Shown in pieces: positions 20,277-29,711 of a stretch of DNA of 64,000 nt (its first letter is position 1; every line of letters begins with the position of its first letter). Source of the stretch: Rhodoluna sp. (GTDB lineage Bacteria; Actinomycetota; Actinomycetes; Actinomycetales; Microbacteriaceae); the NCBI GenBank assembly GCA_024641095.1, contig JAHEDR010000001.1, forward strand, positions 260,387 to 324,386, written 5' to 3'. The notes below the pieces were generated by a model. The model searched no databases and was not told where the DNA came from. It worked only from the letters and a program-made list of their open reading frames with translations. A program made the position numbers and the translations under genes.

Positions 20277-21184
20277 TGAAGTTCGTATTTAGTGAAATTG
20301 CCCAAGGGTTCCGTCGAAACCTATCAATGGTTGTCTCGGTAGTTCTTGTTACTTTTATCTCGCTAACCTTTGTTGGCACTGCTTCACTGCTGCAGATGCA
20401 AATTGGCCAGATGAAGAATTACTGGTACGACCGCGCTCAGGTAGCCGTCTACATGTGTAGCGATGTGTCTGCCTCAGATGTTTGCCCTCAGGGCGAGGCC
20501 TCTGATGACCTAAAAGCTGCGGTCAAAGAAAAGCTTGAGTCTAAAACCCTCAGTGAATACATCGATAAGTACTACTTTGAAGATCACGAGCAGGCTTATA
20601 AGACTTTCCAGGATCAGTTTGAAGGAAACGCGGTTGCTAAGTACGTAACTGCAAATCAACTAAACGAGACCTATTGGGTGAAGTTGAAAGACTCAACCCA
20701 GAGTCAAATCATCACCGAGAGCTTTACCGGTGTTGCCGGTGTTGAAGAGGTGCGCGATCAGCGTAGCTACCTTGACCAAATCTTCAGCATCCTGAACGCG
20801 GCCTCACTTGCTGCCATTGGCATTGCAACTCTCATGTTGTTCTCGGCTGCACTGCTTATTTCTACGACCATTCGTCTTTCGGCCTTTAGTCGCCGACGCG
20901 AACTTGGAATCATGCGCTTGGTTGGTGCAAGCAACTTCTACATTCAGTTGCCATTCATCCTCGAGGGAGTAATGGCTGCGACTATCGGGTCTGTATTAGC
21001 CGGTGGTGCAGTGCTTGCAATCGTGCAGTTCTTTGTTCAGGGTTACCTGGCCGAGCGCCTACCGTTCACTAGTTTTGTTGGTTTGACCGACGGTCTTCTC
21101 GTGGTTCCAATGCTTATTGCAGCCGGAATCGTATTGGCGGCATTGGCTTCTGGCCTCGCAATCCGCCGATACCTGCGAATATAG
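20276..21184 (+). CDS. ftsX: Permease-like cell division protein FtsX
   Basis: FtsX architecture, [26 protein letters not shown]. Confidence 0.95.
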   Translation: MKFVFSEIAQGFRRNLSMVVSVVLVTFISLTFVGTASLLQMQIGQMKNYWYDRAQVAVYMCSDVSASDVCPQGEASDDLKAAVKEKLESKTLSEYIDKYYFEDHEQAYKTFQDQFEGNAVAKYVTANQLNETYWVKLKDSTQSQIITESFTGVAGVEEVRDQRSYLDQIFSILNAASLAAIGIATLMLFSAALLISTTIRLSAFSRRRELGIMRLVGASNFYIQLPFILEGVMAATIGSVLAGGAVLAIVQFFVQGYLAERLPFTSFVGLTDGLLVVPMLIAAGIVLAALASGLAIRRYLRI

Positions 21185-21191
21185 AAGTCTT

Positions 21192-21665
21192 ATGCCTAGA
21201 GAACGTGGTCAAAAGGTTGTTGCCAGCAACCGCAAGGCTCGCCACGACTACCTAATTTTGGATACCTACGAGGCCGGCATGGCTTTATCGGGTCCGGAAG
21301 TTAAATCACTTCGTGCCGGTCGCGCTTCGCTGGTTGATGGCTATGCCTCGATCGAAGGCGGCGAGGCCTGGTTAGAAAACGTTCACATCCCGGAGTACAC
21401 CCAAGCAACTTGGAACAACTCACCATCACGCCGCAAACGCAAATTGCTTTTGCACCGCGAGGAAATTCTGAAGCTGCAATCAAAGCTAAAGGAATCTGGT
21501 TTCACCTTGGTGCCGCTTTCTATCTATTTCAAAGATGGTCGCGCAAAAGTTGAAATTGCACTTGCTCGCGGTAAAAAAGAATACGACAAGCGTCAAACCC
21601 TTAAAGAGCAAACCGATAAGCGCGAAGCTGATCGCGCCATGTCTTCAAAGGGTAAAGACTGGTAG
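21192..21665 (+). CDS. smpB: SsrA-binding protein
   Basis: [33 protein letters not shown]; start ATG 21192. Confidence 0.96.
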   Translation: MPRERGQKVVASNRKARHDYLILDTYEAGMALSGPEVKSLRAGRASLVDGYASIEGGEAWLENVHIPEYTQATWNNSPSRRKRKLLLHREEILKLQSKLKESGFTLVPLSIYFKDGRAKVEIALARGKKEYDKRQTLKEQTDKREADRAMSSKGKDW

Positions 21666-21667
21666 CC

Positions 21668-22222
21668 ATGAATCTTGAATTCAAGCGGCACTCCACCGAA
21701 ACCCTTCACGAGTTTCTTGAATTCTTTGATCATCGCGCGTTCGTGGAATACCCGGATTGGTCTGGTTGCTATTGCCAGCATTACCTAACTCCAGCAATTG
21801 AGCACGGCGGACCAACCGACACCGCTGAAGGTAACCGCGGGCTTGCTTGTTCGCGAACTGAGTCTGGTGACATGCAAGGCTACTTGGCATACAAAGATAA
21901 AAAGTTGGTGGCTTGGTGTGCCGCTGGTTCGGCCGAGTTGTACCCAGATTTCATTGAGTCCAACGAAAAATTGGCAAGAATTCTTTGTTTCGTAGTTGAC
22001 CCGGAGCACCGGGGAATAGGCTTAAGTTCAAGTCTGCTTGACTTCATCATTCAGGATTTCAAAGAACGTGGCTTTGAAGCCGTAGAGGCTTACCCAAAGT
22101 ATTCCGCTCCCGATTCAGCTCTTAGCTACCGCGGAACTCAGAGCATGTACCTCAAGCGCGGATTCGAAACCGTTGGTCCACTAAATGAGCACATGCTCAC
22201 GATGCGTAAGTACCTGAGCTAA
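21668..22222 (+). CDS. GNAT family N-acetyltransferase
   Basis: CFVVDPEHRGIGLSSSLLDFI acetyl-CoA motif; YLKRGFETVGP. Confidence 0.8.
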   Translation: MNLEFKRHSTETLHEFLEFFDHRAFVEYPDWSGCYCQHYLTPAIEHGGPTDTAEGNRGLACSRTESGDMQGYLAYKDKKLVAWCAAGSAELYPDFIESNEKLARILCFVVDPEHRGIGLSSSLLDFIIQDFKERGFEAVEAYPKYSAPDSALSYRGTQSMYLKRGFETVGPLNEHMLTMRKYLS

Positions 22223-22348
22223 CTCACAGCCTTCTCTCAGGCCCAGGCCTGTTCAATGTCGCCCCTTTGCTCTAGCATTGGAGCAACCCCAAAAAATCGA
22301 GACCCAGACGTTTAGGTTGGATTTTTTGGGTGATGATAACTAAATATG

Positions 22349-22717
22349 GGGATGATCGGTTTCGACAGTGCATGTGTAACTGGATGAAGCGGGTCGAGAA
22401 TGTAGCGTCAACTCGTAAATGTCCGCTGCAAACTATAAGTGCTAAATCATCACGCACTGACTTCGCCCTAGCTGCTTAATAGCCCCTAGCCTGAAGTCCG
22501 TTAGACCAGATGTGATTTCGATCTGGACCCTAGCGTCATTTAGAAATCTTGCTTTGTAGTTTTGCCTTAGGGCTACAAGGGACTCAAACTAAGACTGGGC
22601 CCGTCGGTTATGTTGCTTCAAGCTAGCACCGGGGCCAAGTAGAACCTTATTGAAGCTACACCCGTAGAAGAGTCAGAAACTCTGTATTGGACGGGGGTTC
22701 AATTCCCCCCATCTCCA
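22349..22717 (+). ncRNA. ssrA: tmRNA (ssrA); tag reading frame AKSSRTDFALAA at 22441-22479
   Basis: ggggatgatcggtttcgac 5' end, gttcaattccccccatctcca 3' end (acceptor GGGGATG/CATCTCC), tag ...TDFALAA-TAA, next to smpB; CCA not encoded. Confidence 0.96.
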
Positions 22718-22756
22718 CTCAGAACTCTAAGTTCAACGAGTCATCCCATAGTAAAT

Positions 22757-22786
22757 AACCCACCAGCAATGGTGGGTTTTTTATTT
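22757..22786 (+). terminator. Intrinsic terminator downstream of ssrA
   Basis: AACCCACCAgcaaTGGTGGGTTTTTTATTT. Confidence 0.9.
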
Positions 22787-22793
22787 AACCGGT

Positions 22794-23414
22794 TTATTTA
22801 AGAAGAAGCCCAACTGCTAACGCGAGAATCAAAATCGCACCCGCGTACTGAATTCGGTGTTGAACCTTCACATCGGTGAATTTTGCGGTCAGGTGAGCGG
22901 CGAATACCAAGGACATTTGCCAAACCACCGATCCTGCAAATACTCCGAGGGCAAATTCAATGACTCCAAGCGATTGCGCATTTGCATTTGCCATGGCGGC
23001 GACGCTTGGTGTGATACCCACAAAGTAAAAAGCGGTTGCTGGGTTCAGAACTGTGAGGCCAAAGAACTTTGCGTAAGTCTTTAACTTACAGGTAGGGGAG
23101 TTGCCTAGCTCAGGGGATTCAAGTTTTGCACTGCGCCTAGCTTCAATAAAGATTCTCGAGGCAACAAAAACCAAGATGGCCGAACCGGCGATTCTCATGG
23201 GTAATACCCAGTCGCTCAATGCACCAATCACTACGTTTCCAAATGCAAAGACCAACGCAGCATAGCTAAAGTCCACACTTGCCATGGCCAGTGCTCCAAA
23301 TACGCCTATGCCACGCCCGTGCTTGATTGTGGTGCTAATTAGCAAAATAGCCATTGGGCCAAGGGGGATGGCTAGGGCAATGCCAGCCACGAGCCCGGTG
23401 ATGAAAACGTCCAC
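22794..23414 (-). CDS. LysE family translocator
   Basis: VDVFITGLVAGIALAIPLGPMAILLISTTIKHGRGIGVFGALAMASVDF; GTG start at 23414 inferred. Confidence 0.85.
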   Translation of the reverse strand: MDVFITGLVAGIALAIPLGPMAILLISTTIKHGRGIGVFGALAMASVDFSYAALVFAFGNVVIGALSDWVLPMRIAGSAILVFVASRIFIEARRSAKLESPELGNSPTCKLKTYAKFFGLTVLNPATAFYFVGITPSVAAMANANAQSLGVIEFALGVFAGSVVWQMSLVFAAHLTAKFTDVKVQHRIQYAGAILILALAVGLLLK

Positions 23415-23451
23415 GGGGCAATCTTGGCATACTTGTTGCATGGGTTCAGGA

Positions 23452-24090
23452 ATGTCAATTGCCGATTGGTTTGTCTCTTATGGCAACACCGCTTTCGAAA
23501 TCATTGGCACTCTTGCCTTTGCTCTGTCTGGGTTGATCGAGGCTGCGCGTAAAAAGTTAGACATCGTTGGAATGGCAATGGTGACCTTCCTTGCTGCCTT
23601 TGGCGGTGGAACCCTTCGCGATATCTTGCTTGATCGCCGTCCATTCTTTTGGGTACAAAACCAGTTCTGGATCTGGGTAGTTCTTGCGATGTGTGCCTTG
23701 GCATTGGTGTTCATGAGAGCCCGACACATTGAACCAACCGAACGCGCAACTGCATGGCCAGATGCTCTTGGTCTGGGCATCTTCAGCGCGGGTGGAACAT
23801 TGATTTCATTGCAGGCCGGAATGCCAGCAATCGTGGCTGTAATCATGGGAGTCATCACCGCCGTATTTGGTGGTGTTCTGCGTGATGTGGTTGTAAATGA
23901 AATTCCAAGAGCCTTTGTGGATCACCAGCCCTATTCGGTAGTTGCCTTCATTGGTGGCTGGGTAGTGGTTGGCCTTGACAGCATTGGTGCGAGCGCATTC
24001 ATCGCGGTTGGTATTGGCGCAGCGTTTATTACGGCTCTTAGGTTTATGGCAATGATTTTTAGTTGGCGTTTGCCAACCTGGCGCGTTTAA
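23452..24090 (+). CDS. Trimeric intracellular cation channel family protein (YadS/UPF0126-like)
   Basis: GTLAFALSGLIEAARKKLDIVGMAMVTFLAAFGGGTLRDILLDRRPFFWV and repeated GVLRDVVVNEIP. Confidence 0.9.
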   Translation: MSIADWFVSYGNTAFEIIGTLAFALSGLIEAARKKLDIVGMAMVTFLAAFGGGTLRDILLDRRPFFWVQNQFWIWVVLAMCALALVFMRARHIEPTERATAWPDALGLGIFSAGGTLISLQAGMPAIVAVIMGVITAVFGGVLRDVVVNEIPRAFVDHQPYSVVAFIGGWVVVGLDSIGASAFIAVGIGAAFITALRFMAMIFSWRLPTWRV

Positions 24091-24477
24091 CTAGTCAGTT
24101 GTGCATGGAGCGAGTTGAGCAACTCGCTGAGGTGTGACGCCAAGCAAGATTGCGATGTCTCGCATAGTCAAACCTTCATCGCGCATACGGGATACAACAT
24201 CTCTAATCTCGTTTGAGGCTTCTTCTTGCAGCTTGGCTGCATCACGCATCTTTGTTTGAGCGGACTCGATGTCGCAAATGATTCCTGGCATTACTGCCTC
24301 AACCTTGACGATGATGTCGCACTTAGATTCGCCGGTTGCCTGCTCTGCCAGAATCTTAATTTGCTCTGTGGCCTTGTCTAGGCGCTTAGAGGTGGTCTTG
24401 AAGTTACCAAGAGAGGGCACATTAATAAGCCAGCCATCCTGCTGACGTTCGGCACGAGCTTTGATCTCCATGGCCAT
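24091..24477 (-). CDS. Putative HicB-like N-terminal domain + C-terminal HTH DNA-binding protein
   Basis: GWLINVPSLGNFKTTSKRLDKATEQIKILAEQATG resembles HicB-like fold; C-term LTMRDIAILLGVTPQRVAQL reads as HTH. Confidence 0.5.
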   Translation of the reverse strand: MAMEIKARAERQQDGWLINVPSLGNFKTTSKRLDKATEQIKILAEQATGESKCDIIVKVEAVMPGIICDIESAQTKMRDAAKLQEEASNEIRDVVSRMRDEGLTMRDIAILLGVTPQRVAQLAPCTTD

Positions 24478-24519
24478 ATCCTCTCTAAGAACTCACCTTA
24501 GCGCAATTGTAAAGGCCTA

Positions 24520-24538
24520 CTTGACAAAACTTGTCAAG
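24520..24538. promoter_or_regulatory. Perfect 8-bp inverted repeat (candidate operator)
   Basis: CTTGACAAaacTTGTCAAG in the divergent intergenic region; arms exactly complementary. Confidence 0.5.
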
Positions 24539-24601
24539 CCATGCTTTACTAAATAACTGTAAGTCCGACACCTCGGATTATCAAGACAAAAAGGAATATC
24601 A

Positions 24602-25012
24602 ATGATCGTTCTAGCAATTGCCGCGCTTGCGGTTTCAATTTACGCAGCTCGTGGTTTTTACAAGGCGGGTTCATTCAAGTCAAAGGCAAACAAGGAAACC
24701 CTTCTTGGTGCTGGCATGGGTTGGGTAGCCAAGGTTCCGTTTGGTTTGGTTCGCCTAATCGCTTGGCTTGAGGTTCTTGGCGCAATCGGTGTTGTTCTTG
24801 CTCCAATCGGCGCATACGTTACTGGCCTTGTATGGGCACAGTGGGTTGGTGTTGCTGCGGGTGCTGGTTTGGCACTGACCATGGTTGTGGCATTCATCAT
24901 GCACGTTGCACGTGGCGAAGCAAAGTACACCTGGAAGATGAACCTAGGTCTGTTTGCAGCAGCTGCGATTGCAACTGTTCTTCAGGCACTTGTAGTTCTT
25001 CCACTGTTCTAA
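24602..25012 (+). CDS. DoxX-like family membrane protein
   Basis: 4-TM small protein, GLVRLIAWLEVLGAIGVVLAPIGAYV. Confidence 0.7.
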   Translation: MIVLAIAALAVSIYAARGFYKAGSFKSKANKETLLGAGMGWVAKVPFGLVRLIAWLEVLGAIGVVLAPIGAYVTGLVWAQWVGVAAGAGLALTMVVAFIMHVARGEAKYTWKMNLGLFAAAAIATVLQALVVLPLF

Positions 25013-25776
25013 AACGTTTTTATGCCGGCCCTGCTGGCTGCTCTTTCTAGGGCGGCTAGTAGGGCCGGTGCCGTTACGAAGATAAGCGCGACGGTTGTAA
25101 CCGCACGGCCTGTGTCCCAAATCAATCCACCCGTCAAAATTTGAAACTGCCAAAACTTTTCGAGATTGGTCAGCAGTCCGCCGTTGGGCACAAATGAAAG
25201 GCCGCTGTCTTTTCCGGCTAGGTATGGCCAGTTCCACATGGTCATCATCGCGCCATAAACATAGCTGGCAACAAATCCGTAGCTTGCCAGAACAGCTATC
25301 TGCAAAACTCGAGTGCGAACCTTTGGTAATAAACCTGCACCAATACCAACCAGCCCTGCCGCCATCATCTGAAACGGCAACCACGGGCCTACGCCACCGG
25401 TCAATAAACCCGATACCAAAAGCGATAACGCCCCCATCGCAAACCCAAAGCTGGTTCTAAAAATAAATCCAGAGATCACAATCAGAAAGAAAGCTGTCTC
25501 GATTCCGCCGACACCTGCACCCAGCATTCGAATCACGGAATTAAGGGCAACCAAGACGGCTAATAAGCCAAGGATCTTTGAGTCGGTTCCGCTTGCTGTG
25601 AATTGAACCAATAGCAAAATCAAGAGCATTGGGATCAAAACCATAAAAACCGTTTGGGCGAATCCTGTTTCGGTTGCGCTGTTGCTGGTTGCGAGTAGTG
25701 GCCAGGTAAATATCACGAGCGAGGCCAGTGCTACCAGGGCAGTTACGCCCTTGCTGGCTAATGATGAAGCGTTCAT
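25009..25776 (-). CDS. ECF transporter S component, inferred cobalamin/corrinoid
   Basis: RMLGAGVGGIETAFFLIVISGFIFRTSFGFAMGALSLLVSGLLTGGVGPWLPFQMMAAGLVGIGAGLLP; operon with ecfA/ecfT and cobalamin riboswitch. Confidence 0.85.
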   Translation of the reverse strand: MNASSLASKGVTALVALASLVIFTWPLLATSNSATETGFAQTVFMVLIPMLLILLLVQFTASGTDSKILGLLAVLVALNSVIRMLGAGVGGIETAFFLIVISGFIFRTSFGFAMGALSLLVSGLLTGGVGPWLPFQMMAAGLVGIGAGLLPKVRTRVLQIAVLASYGFVASYVYGAMMTMWNWPYLAGKDSGLSFVPNGGLLTNLEKFWQFQILTGGLIWDTGRAVTTVALIFVTAPALLAALERAASRAGIKTF

Positions 25777-27143
25777 TGTGAAGCCTCATTTCTCTTTCTC
25801 AGTTGACCCTGCACCAATTCGTAGCGATTCGCCGCAATTTGCGCTGCAAAGTCACTGTCGTGAGTAGCCAAAAGTACAGCGGTGCCGCTGCTGGCTATTT
25901 GCACAAGCTGTTGGGCCAGAGCCTGCTTAGCTCTATAGTCAAAGCCCTTGGTTGGTTCGTCCAGCAAAATTAGGTTGCTGCCGGTGGCAAGTTGAATGGA
26001 AATCACAAGAGCTAATTGTTGACCAACCGATAAATCTCGGGGGTGAATTTTGGGATCAACTCGGCCAACCAATTTGGCGAAGATTCCCGAGGTGTGATTT
26101 GGCTGCGCCTTTGAATGCCTGTCTGATTCGGCAAACTCTTTGGCAAGAGTGTCTAGAAATAGTAGGTCGCTTGCACGTTGAGGAACCAGCGCCAGGGAAC
26201 CACTAATTTCAACTTCTCCACGGTGCTTTTGCAATACACCAGCAATGGTTAGCAAGGCCGTGGTCTTGCCAGACCCATTAGGCCCTTCAAGTGTTGCAAT
26301 CTCTGATTCGCGTATTTCTAGATTCAGGTTGCTAATTACTGGATCTTGATCTTTTGAGTAGCGCGCCTCAAGATCCATGACTTCTAAGGCAAGGTTCTTT
26401 CCGGTAGCAATTGCCAAATGTTCCCTTGGTGAAATCCATTCGGGTAGCAGCATGCCTATTGAATCCGGCGTTGCTGGTAGTTTTGCCGCCGAGCCATCGC
26501 CTTTCAGCACCACTATTGAGTCTGCGAATGGCAAGGCGCGCTCGTATCTGTGTTCGCTCAACAAAATTGTTGTTCCGGTTGAGTCGGCAATGCTTCTAAG
26601 GGTCTTGAGTAGGTTCAGTGCTGATTTCTCGTCTAGGGCAGAGGTTGGCTCATCTAGAAGAAGAGTTTTTTGCCCGGCGGCCAATGCGGCGGCAATTGCT
26701 ACTCGTTGTTGTTGTCCTTCCGAAAGCTCAGTGGTTCTAGAGTCAAGCAATTCGGAAATCTTCAGAAGTTCAGCAACGCGGTTTACGTTCTCACGCATCT
26801 GCGAAACAGATACCTCAAGCTGCTCCATACTAAACGCAATTTCCTCAATTACGGTCTCGGCAACAAATGCAGACTCTGGTTGTTGGTTGACATAGCCCAA
26901 TAGGTGAGCAATTTGATGAGGACGTTTCTGTGAAATCTGGAAGTCGTTAATCCATACAACACCTGTAGATTCCGCGGTCTTAGGGTTAAGTTGAGCAATT
27001 GCCTTGAGCAAAGTTGATTTTCCACTTCCGGTTGGACCGCAAATCAAATTCACAGTGCCGGTTGCAAACTCTAGCGATACGCGCCTGAGAATATTAGATT
27101 CTTCGTTGCCGAAGCCGTAGTTTAGATTATGAACCTTAATCAA
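25773..27143 (-). CDS. Energy-coupling factor ATPase, two fused ABC domains (EcfA-EcfA')
   Basis: Two Walker A motifs GPTGSGKST and GPNGSGKTT, signature LSEGQQQRVAIAAALAAG and LSVGQQLALVISIQLATG. Confidence 0.92.
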   Translation of the reverse strand: MIKVHNLNYGFGNEESNILRRVSLEFATGTVNLICGPTGSGKSTLLKAIAQLNPKTAESTGVVWINDFQISQKRPHQIAHLLGYVNQQPESAFVAETVIEEIAFSMEQLEVSVSQMRENVNRVAELLKISELLDSRTTELSEGQQQRVAIAAALAAGQKTLLLDEPTSALDEKSALNLLKTLRSIADSTGTTILLSEHRYERALPFADSIVVLKGDGSAAKLPATPDSIGMLLPEWISPREHLAIATGKNLALEVMDLEARYSKDQDPVISNLNLEIRESEIATLEGPNGSGKTTALLTIAGVLQKHRGEVEISGSLALVPQRASDLLFLDTLAKEFAESDRHSKAQPNHTSGIFAKLVGRVDPKIHPRDLSVGQQLALVISIQLATGSNLILLDEPTKGFDYRAKQALAQQLVQIASSGTAVLLATHDSDFAAQIAANRYELVQGQLRKRNEASQ

Positions 27144-28084
27144 AGCGCTGCTCCCAAACTCAGGCTAAGCACCGGGGCCACCACCGAGAGCACTGCAGGA
27201 ATTAAATCGAGTGCTGAAAACTTATTTCGTACCAAGCGCGTTTTTGAATTTGAACTGTTGGTTATTGCCAAGGAAGCAATTGCTAGCAAGAGCGCAATAA
27301 GAAGCCACGCATAGTTCTGTGCTCCTGAGGTGATGACTAAATACGCTCCTATACCGGCTGCCAATGCCGAAGAAATTGACAGCAAACCGCTAAGTAGTCG
27401 TGCACTTGAATTAATCGAGGAACCAAAACCTCGCGATTCCATGCTGACCGATAATGCAATTGTGGATTCGATTGCATCTTCTAAAACAGGTATCACAATT
27501 GACGCCATGGCACCGATGCCATTGCTTCTGCCTCTTAGTTTCTTTGCCGCGCGTACCCTGTTCAAGCTCTTAATGATCTGTGGCGCAAGATTTATAGCCA
27601 TAGAAACCGCGGTTCCAATTTCATATAGCGCGGCTGGTGTAGATTTCAAAAGTTTTCTAGGATTCGCAAGCGAAGCGGCAACTGCTATTCCAAGAATGAT
27701 TGCTGCTAATCTAAGCCCCTCAACCATTGCGCTCACCAAAGCCTGAGCGGAAACGGCTCCTAGTATCTGAAGTTCTTGACCAAACCAGAATTGAATCGAT
27801 AATTTCGGTAAGTCCAAGATGGTGTCATTCGCACTGTAAGTCGTGTTGAAAATAATTCGGAAAACAATTCGAGATAAAACCACAGCAGCGGCCAATAAGA
27901 GATAAACCCTAAGCGATACCGCCGCACCTAGTTCTTTAGGTGAGAGCGCCAGCAAGACGACACATAGAGCTATCAAACAAGTCAGAAAGCCTAGGTTTCT
28001 AGATAGTGAGGCGGCCGCGGCTAAACCAAGCCCAAAAAACCACAAGCTTGCCGGGTGAAAACTATTTGGATTCAAAAGTTTCAC
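27140..28084 (-). CDS. EcfT-type transmembrane component
   Basis: MESRGFG motif, RAAKKLRGRS coupling-helix-like motif, 4-bp overlaps with neighbours. Confidence 0.88.
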   Translation of the reverse strand: MKLLNPNSFHPASLWFFGLGLAAAASLSRNLGFLTCLIALCVVLLALSPKELGAAVSLRVYLLLAAAVVLSRIVFRIIFNTTYSANDTILDLPKLSIQFWFGQELQILGAVSAQALVSAMVEGLRLAAIILGIAVAASLANPRKLLKSTPAALYEIGTAVSMAINLAPQIIKSLNRVRAAKKLRGRSNGIGAMASIVIPVLEDAIESTIALSVSMESRGFGSSINSSARLLSGLLSISSALAAGIGAYLVITSGAQNYAWLLIALLLAIASLAITNSSNSKTRLVRNKFSALDLIPAVLSVVAPVLSLSLGAAL

Positions 28085-28626
28085 TTGGTCTCACAGGTAA
28101 AAGGTTTAGGTTCAATTCGCGGTGGGGAATTGGCATCGGTGTTTGAAGTCACAAAGCGCCAGCCATCAACCTCGCCACAGCCCGGCTTTCGCGCGGCAGC
28201 TCCCATGCCACTTCGTACCCAGCTGCCGTCTGCCTTGCCGGCCGCAGCAACGTAGTACACCCAAGTACCAGTGCTAAAGCTGGGAGTGCCAAGGCAATCT
28301 TCTGCATCAGCTTCGGGAACATCATTGATGCGACATAGAAATGACTCTGGGTACTCTGCAGTGCCCACAACGTTCAAACCAGCTGCCTGTAAAAGTTGCC
28401 ATCCGGATCCTGCGAAGTTCTCTACGCAATAACTTTGGGCGCTGCCTTGGCCATCGCCATAATCAACAATCAGAGTTGTGCCAGTATCACTGCACGCAAC
28501 TTGATTTACTGAAGGCAAATTTGAAGGCGCTGAAATTTCATTATTAGGAGCCACCGATATCACTGCGCCAAGTGCAACTGTGGCAAGCAGAGATATTAGG
28601 ACGGCTCCAAATGGAACCCTTCTCAT
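28081..28626 (-). CDS. Secreted DUF4430/transcobalamin-beta-domain-like protein
   Basis: N-terminal signal/anchor; LLQAAGLNVVGTAEYPESFLCRINDVPEA...GTWVYYVAAAGKADGSWVRSGMGAAARKPGCGEVDGWRF pattern. Confidence 0.75.
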   Translation of the reverse strand: MRRVPFGAVLISLLATVALGAVISVAPNNEISAPSNLPSVNQVACSDTGTTLIVDYGDGQGSAQSYCVENFAGSGWQLLQAAGLNVVGTAEYPESFLCRINDVPEADAEDCLGTPSFSTGTWVYYVAAAGKADGSWVRSGMGAAARKPGCGEVDGWRFVTSNTDANSPPRIEPKPFTCETK

Positions 28627-29616
28627 TTACGGAAGCAGATCTAGGTAGCTTTTGCCAAGAAGCGGCACAATTGCCTGGGCGGTGGCGTAAACATCTCCCG
28701 CGCCGTTCGACCAAGGCGTCATGAATCCACCCTTTGGCGCAAGCTGCAGTTTTAGCCACGCCACGTGAGAGGCAAGTGCTGTTGGTTTTTTACCCGCAGC
28801 CTTGAGTCCCATAAGAGCGTAGGCAGTTGAATTTACCGATGGCTCACCGTACGCGTTCCAGTGACTGTCTTCGATATCTGTAGCAAGCAAGTATGCAACT
28901 GCCTTTTTCTCAGACGTGGCACGCTTTTTATCTTCTGAATCTGAGCCAAAAGTCTCACGGTAATTAATTGCCTGCAGGGCTAGACCGGTTGCATCAGGAG
29001 TAGATACAGATAAATCTGCTTCACCAAATCCGCCATCAGTATTTTGCAGAGTGATGAGTTTTTGCACGACCTTATTTGCCAAGGTGTATTCCTGGTAGCT
29101 GTTGAGTCCAAGTGCCACCCACGCGTAATCAATTGCGCCGGACTCGGTGCCAGTAATTTCGCCAGTCTTCGGGTTAATTTTTGCGGCTAGCTTTTTGAAG
29201 ATCTCGTATCGGATTGCATTATTCGAAACATTGATTGCTTCGCTAGTGAAAAGGAATTTACCAACGCGGCCAACTTTTAGAGACTTTGCAGCATCCTTGT
29301 TAAACAAGTAGCCCTTTGAAGAAGAACCAATCGGTTGAGTCTTTGTAGACAACATGTAGGTGATGGCTGGAATCTGTTGCACAAAAGTTTTACCTCCAGC
29401 TTTCAGCTGCAACATTGCTTCAAGAGTGAAGCCATACTCCGGTGTTCCGGCTGGAAAGCCATCCAGTGCTTTTCCGTTGACCATTGAACCCGATAGGAAC
29501 GCAACGGTGCTTGCATAACGAGCTGCCGCGCTTACCTGGAGGGGTGTTGAAAGAGCGATGGTTGTGATGCTGATGATTGCTGCGAATTTGCGCAACCCAG
29601 ATTTTGTTCCAAACAT
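28627..29616 (-). CDS. Secreted prenyltransferase/squalene-oxidase-repeat (transcobalamin alpha-domain-like) protein
   Basis: Signal peptide; alpha6/alpha6-like repeats (QNTDGGFGEADLSVSTPDATGLALQAI; SVNSTAYALMGLKAAG; YATAQAIVPLLGKSYLDLLP C-terminus). Confidence 0.8.
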   Translation of the reverse strand: MFGTKSGLRKFAAIISITTIALSTPLQVSAAARYASTVAFLSGSMVNGKALDGFPAGTPEYGFTLEAMLQLKAGGKTFVQQIPAITYMLSTKTQPIGSSSKGYLFNKDAAKSLKVGRVGKFLFTSEAINVSNNAIRYEIFKKLAAKINPKTGEITGTESGAIDYAWVALGLNSYQEYTLANKVVQKLITLQNTDGGFGEADLSVSTPDATGLALQAINYRETFGSDSEDKKRATSEKKAVAYLLATDIEDSHWNAYGEPSVNSTAYALMGLKAAGKKPTALASHVAWLKLQLAPKGGFMTPWSNGAGDVYATAQAIVPLLGKSYLDLLP

Positions 29617-29711
29617 AAGGAACCTTTCGCATAAAGCGATCTGAGTGCGAAGGCGAATAGGCGTAGGCCAATTCGACTCCGACCGTAGACCTCGACGGTA
29701 AATATGGAGTC

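Noticed and set aside
22440-22480. Small ORF in the ssrA region as independent protein
   Set aside because: This is the tmRNA tag reading frame (AKSSRTDFALAA), not an autonomous gene.
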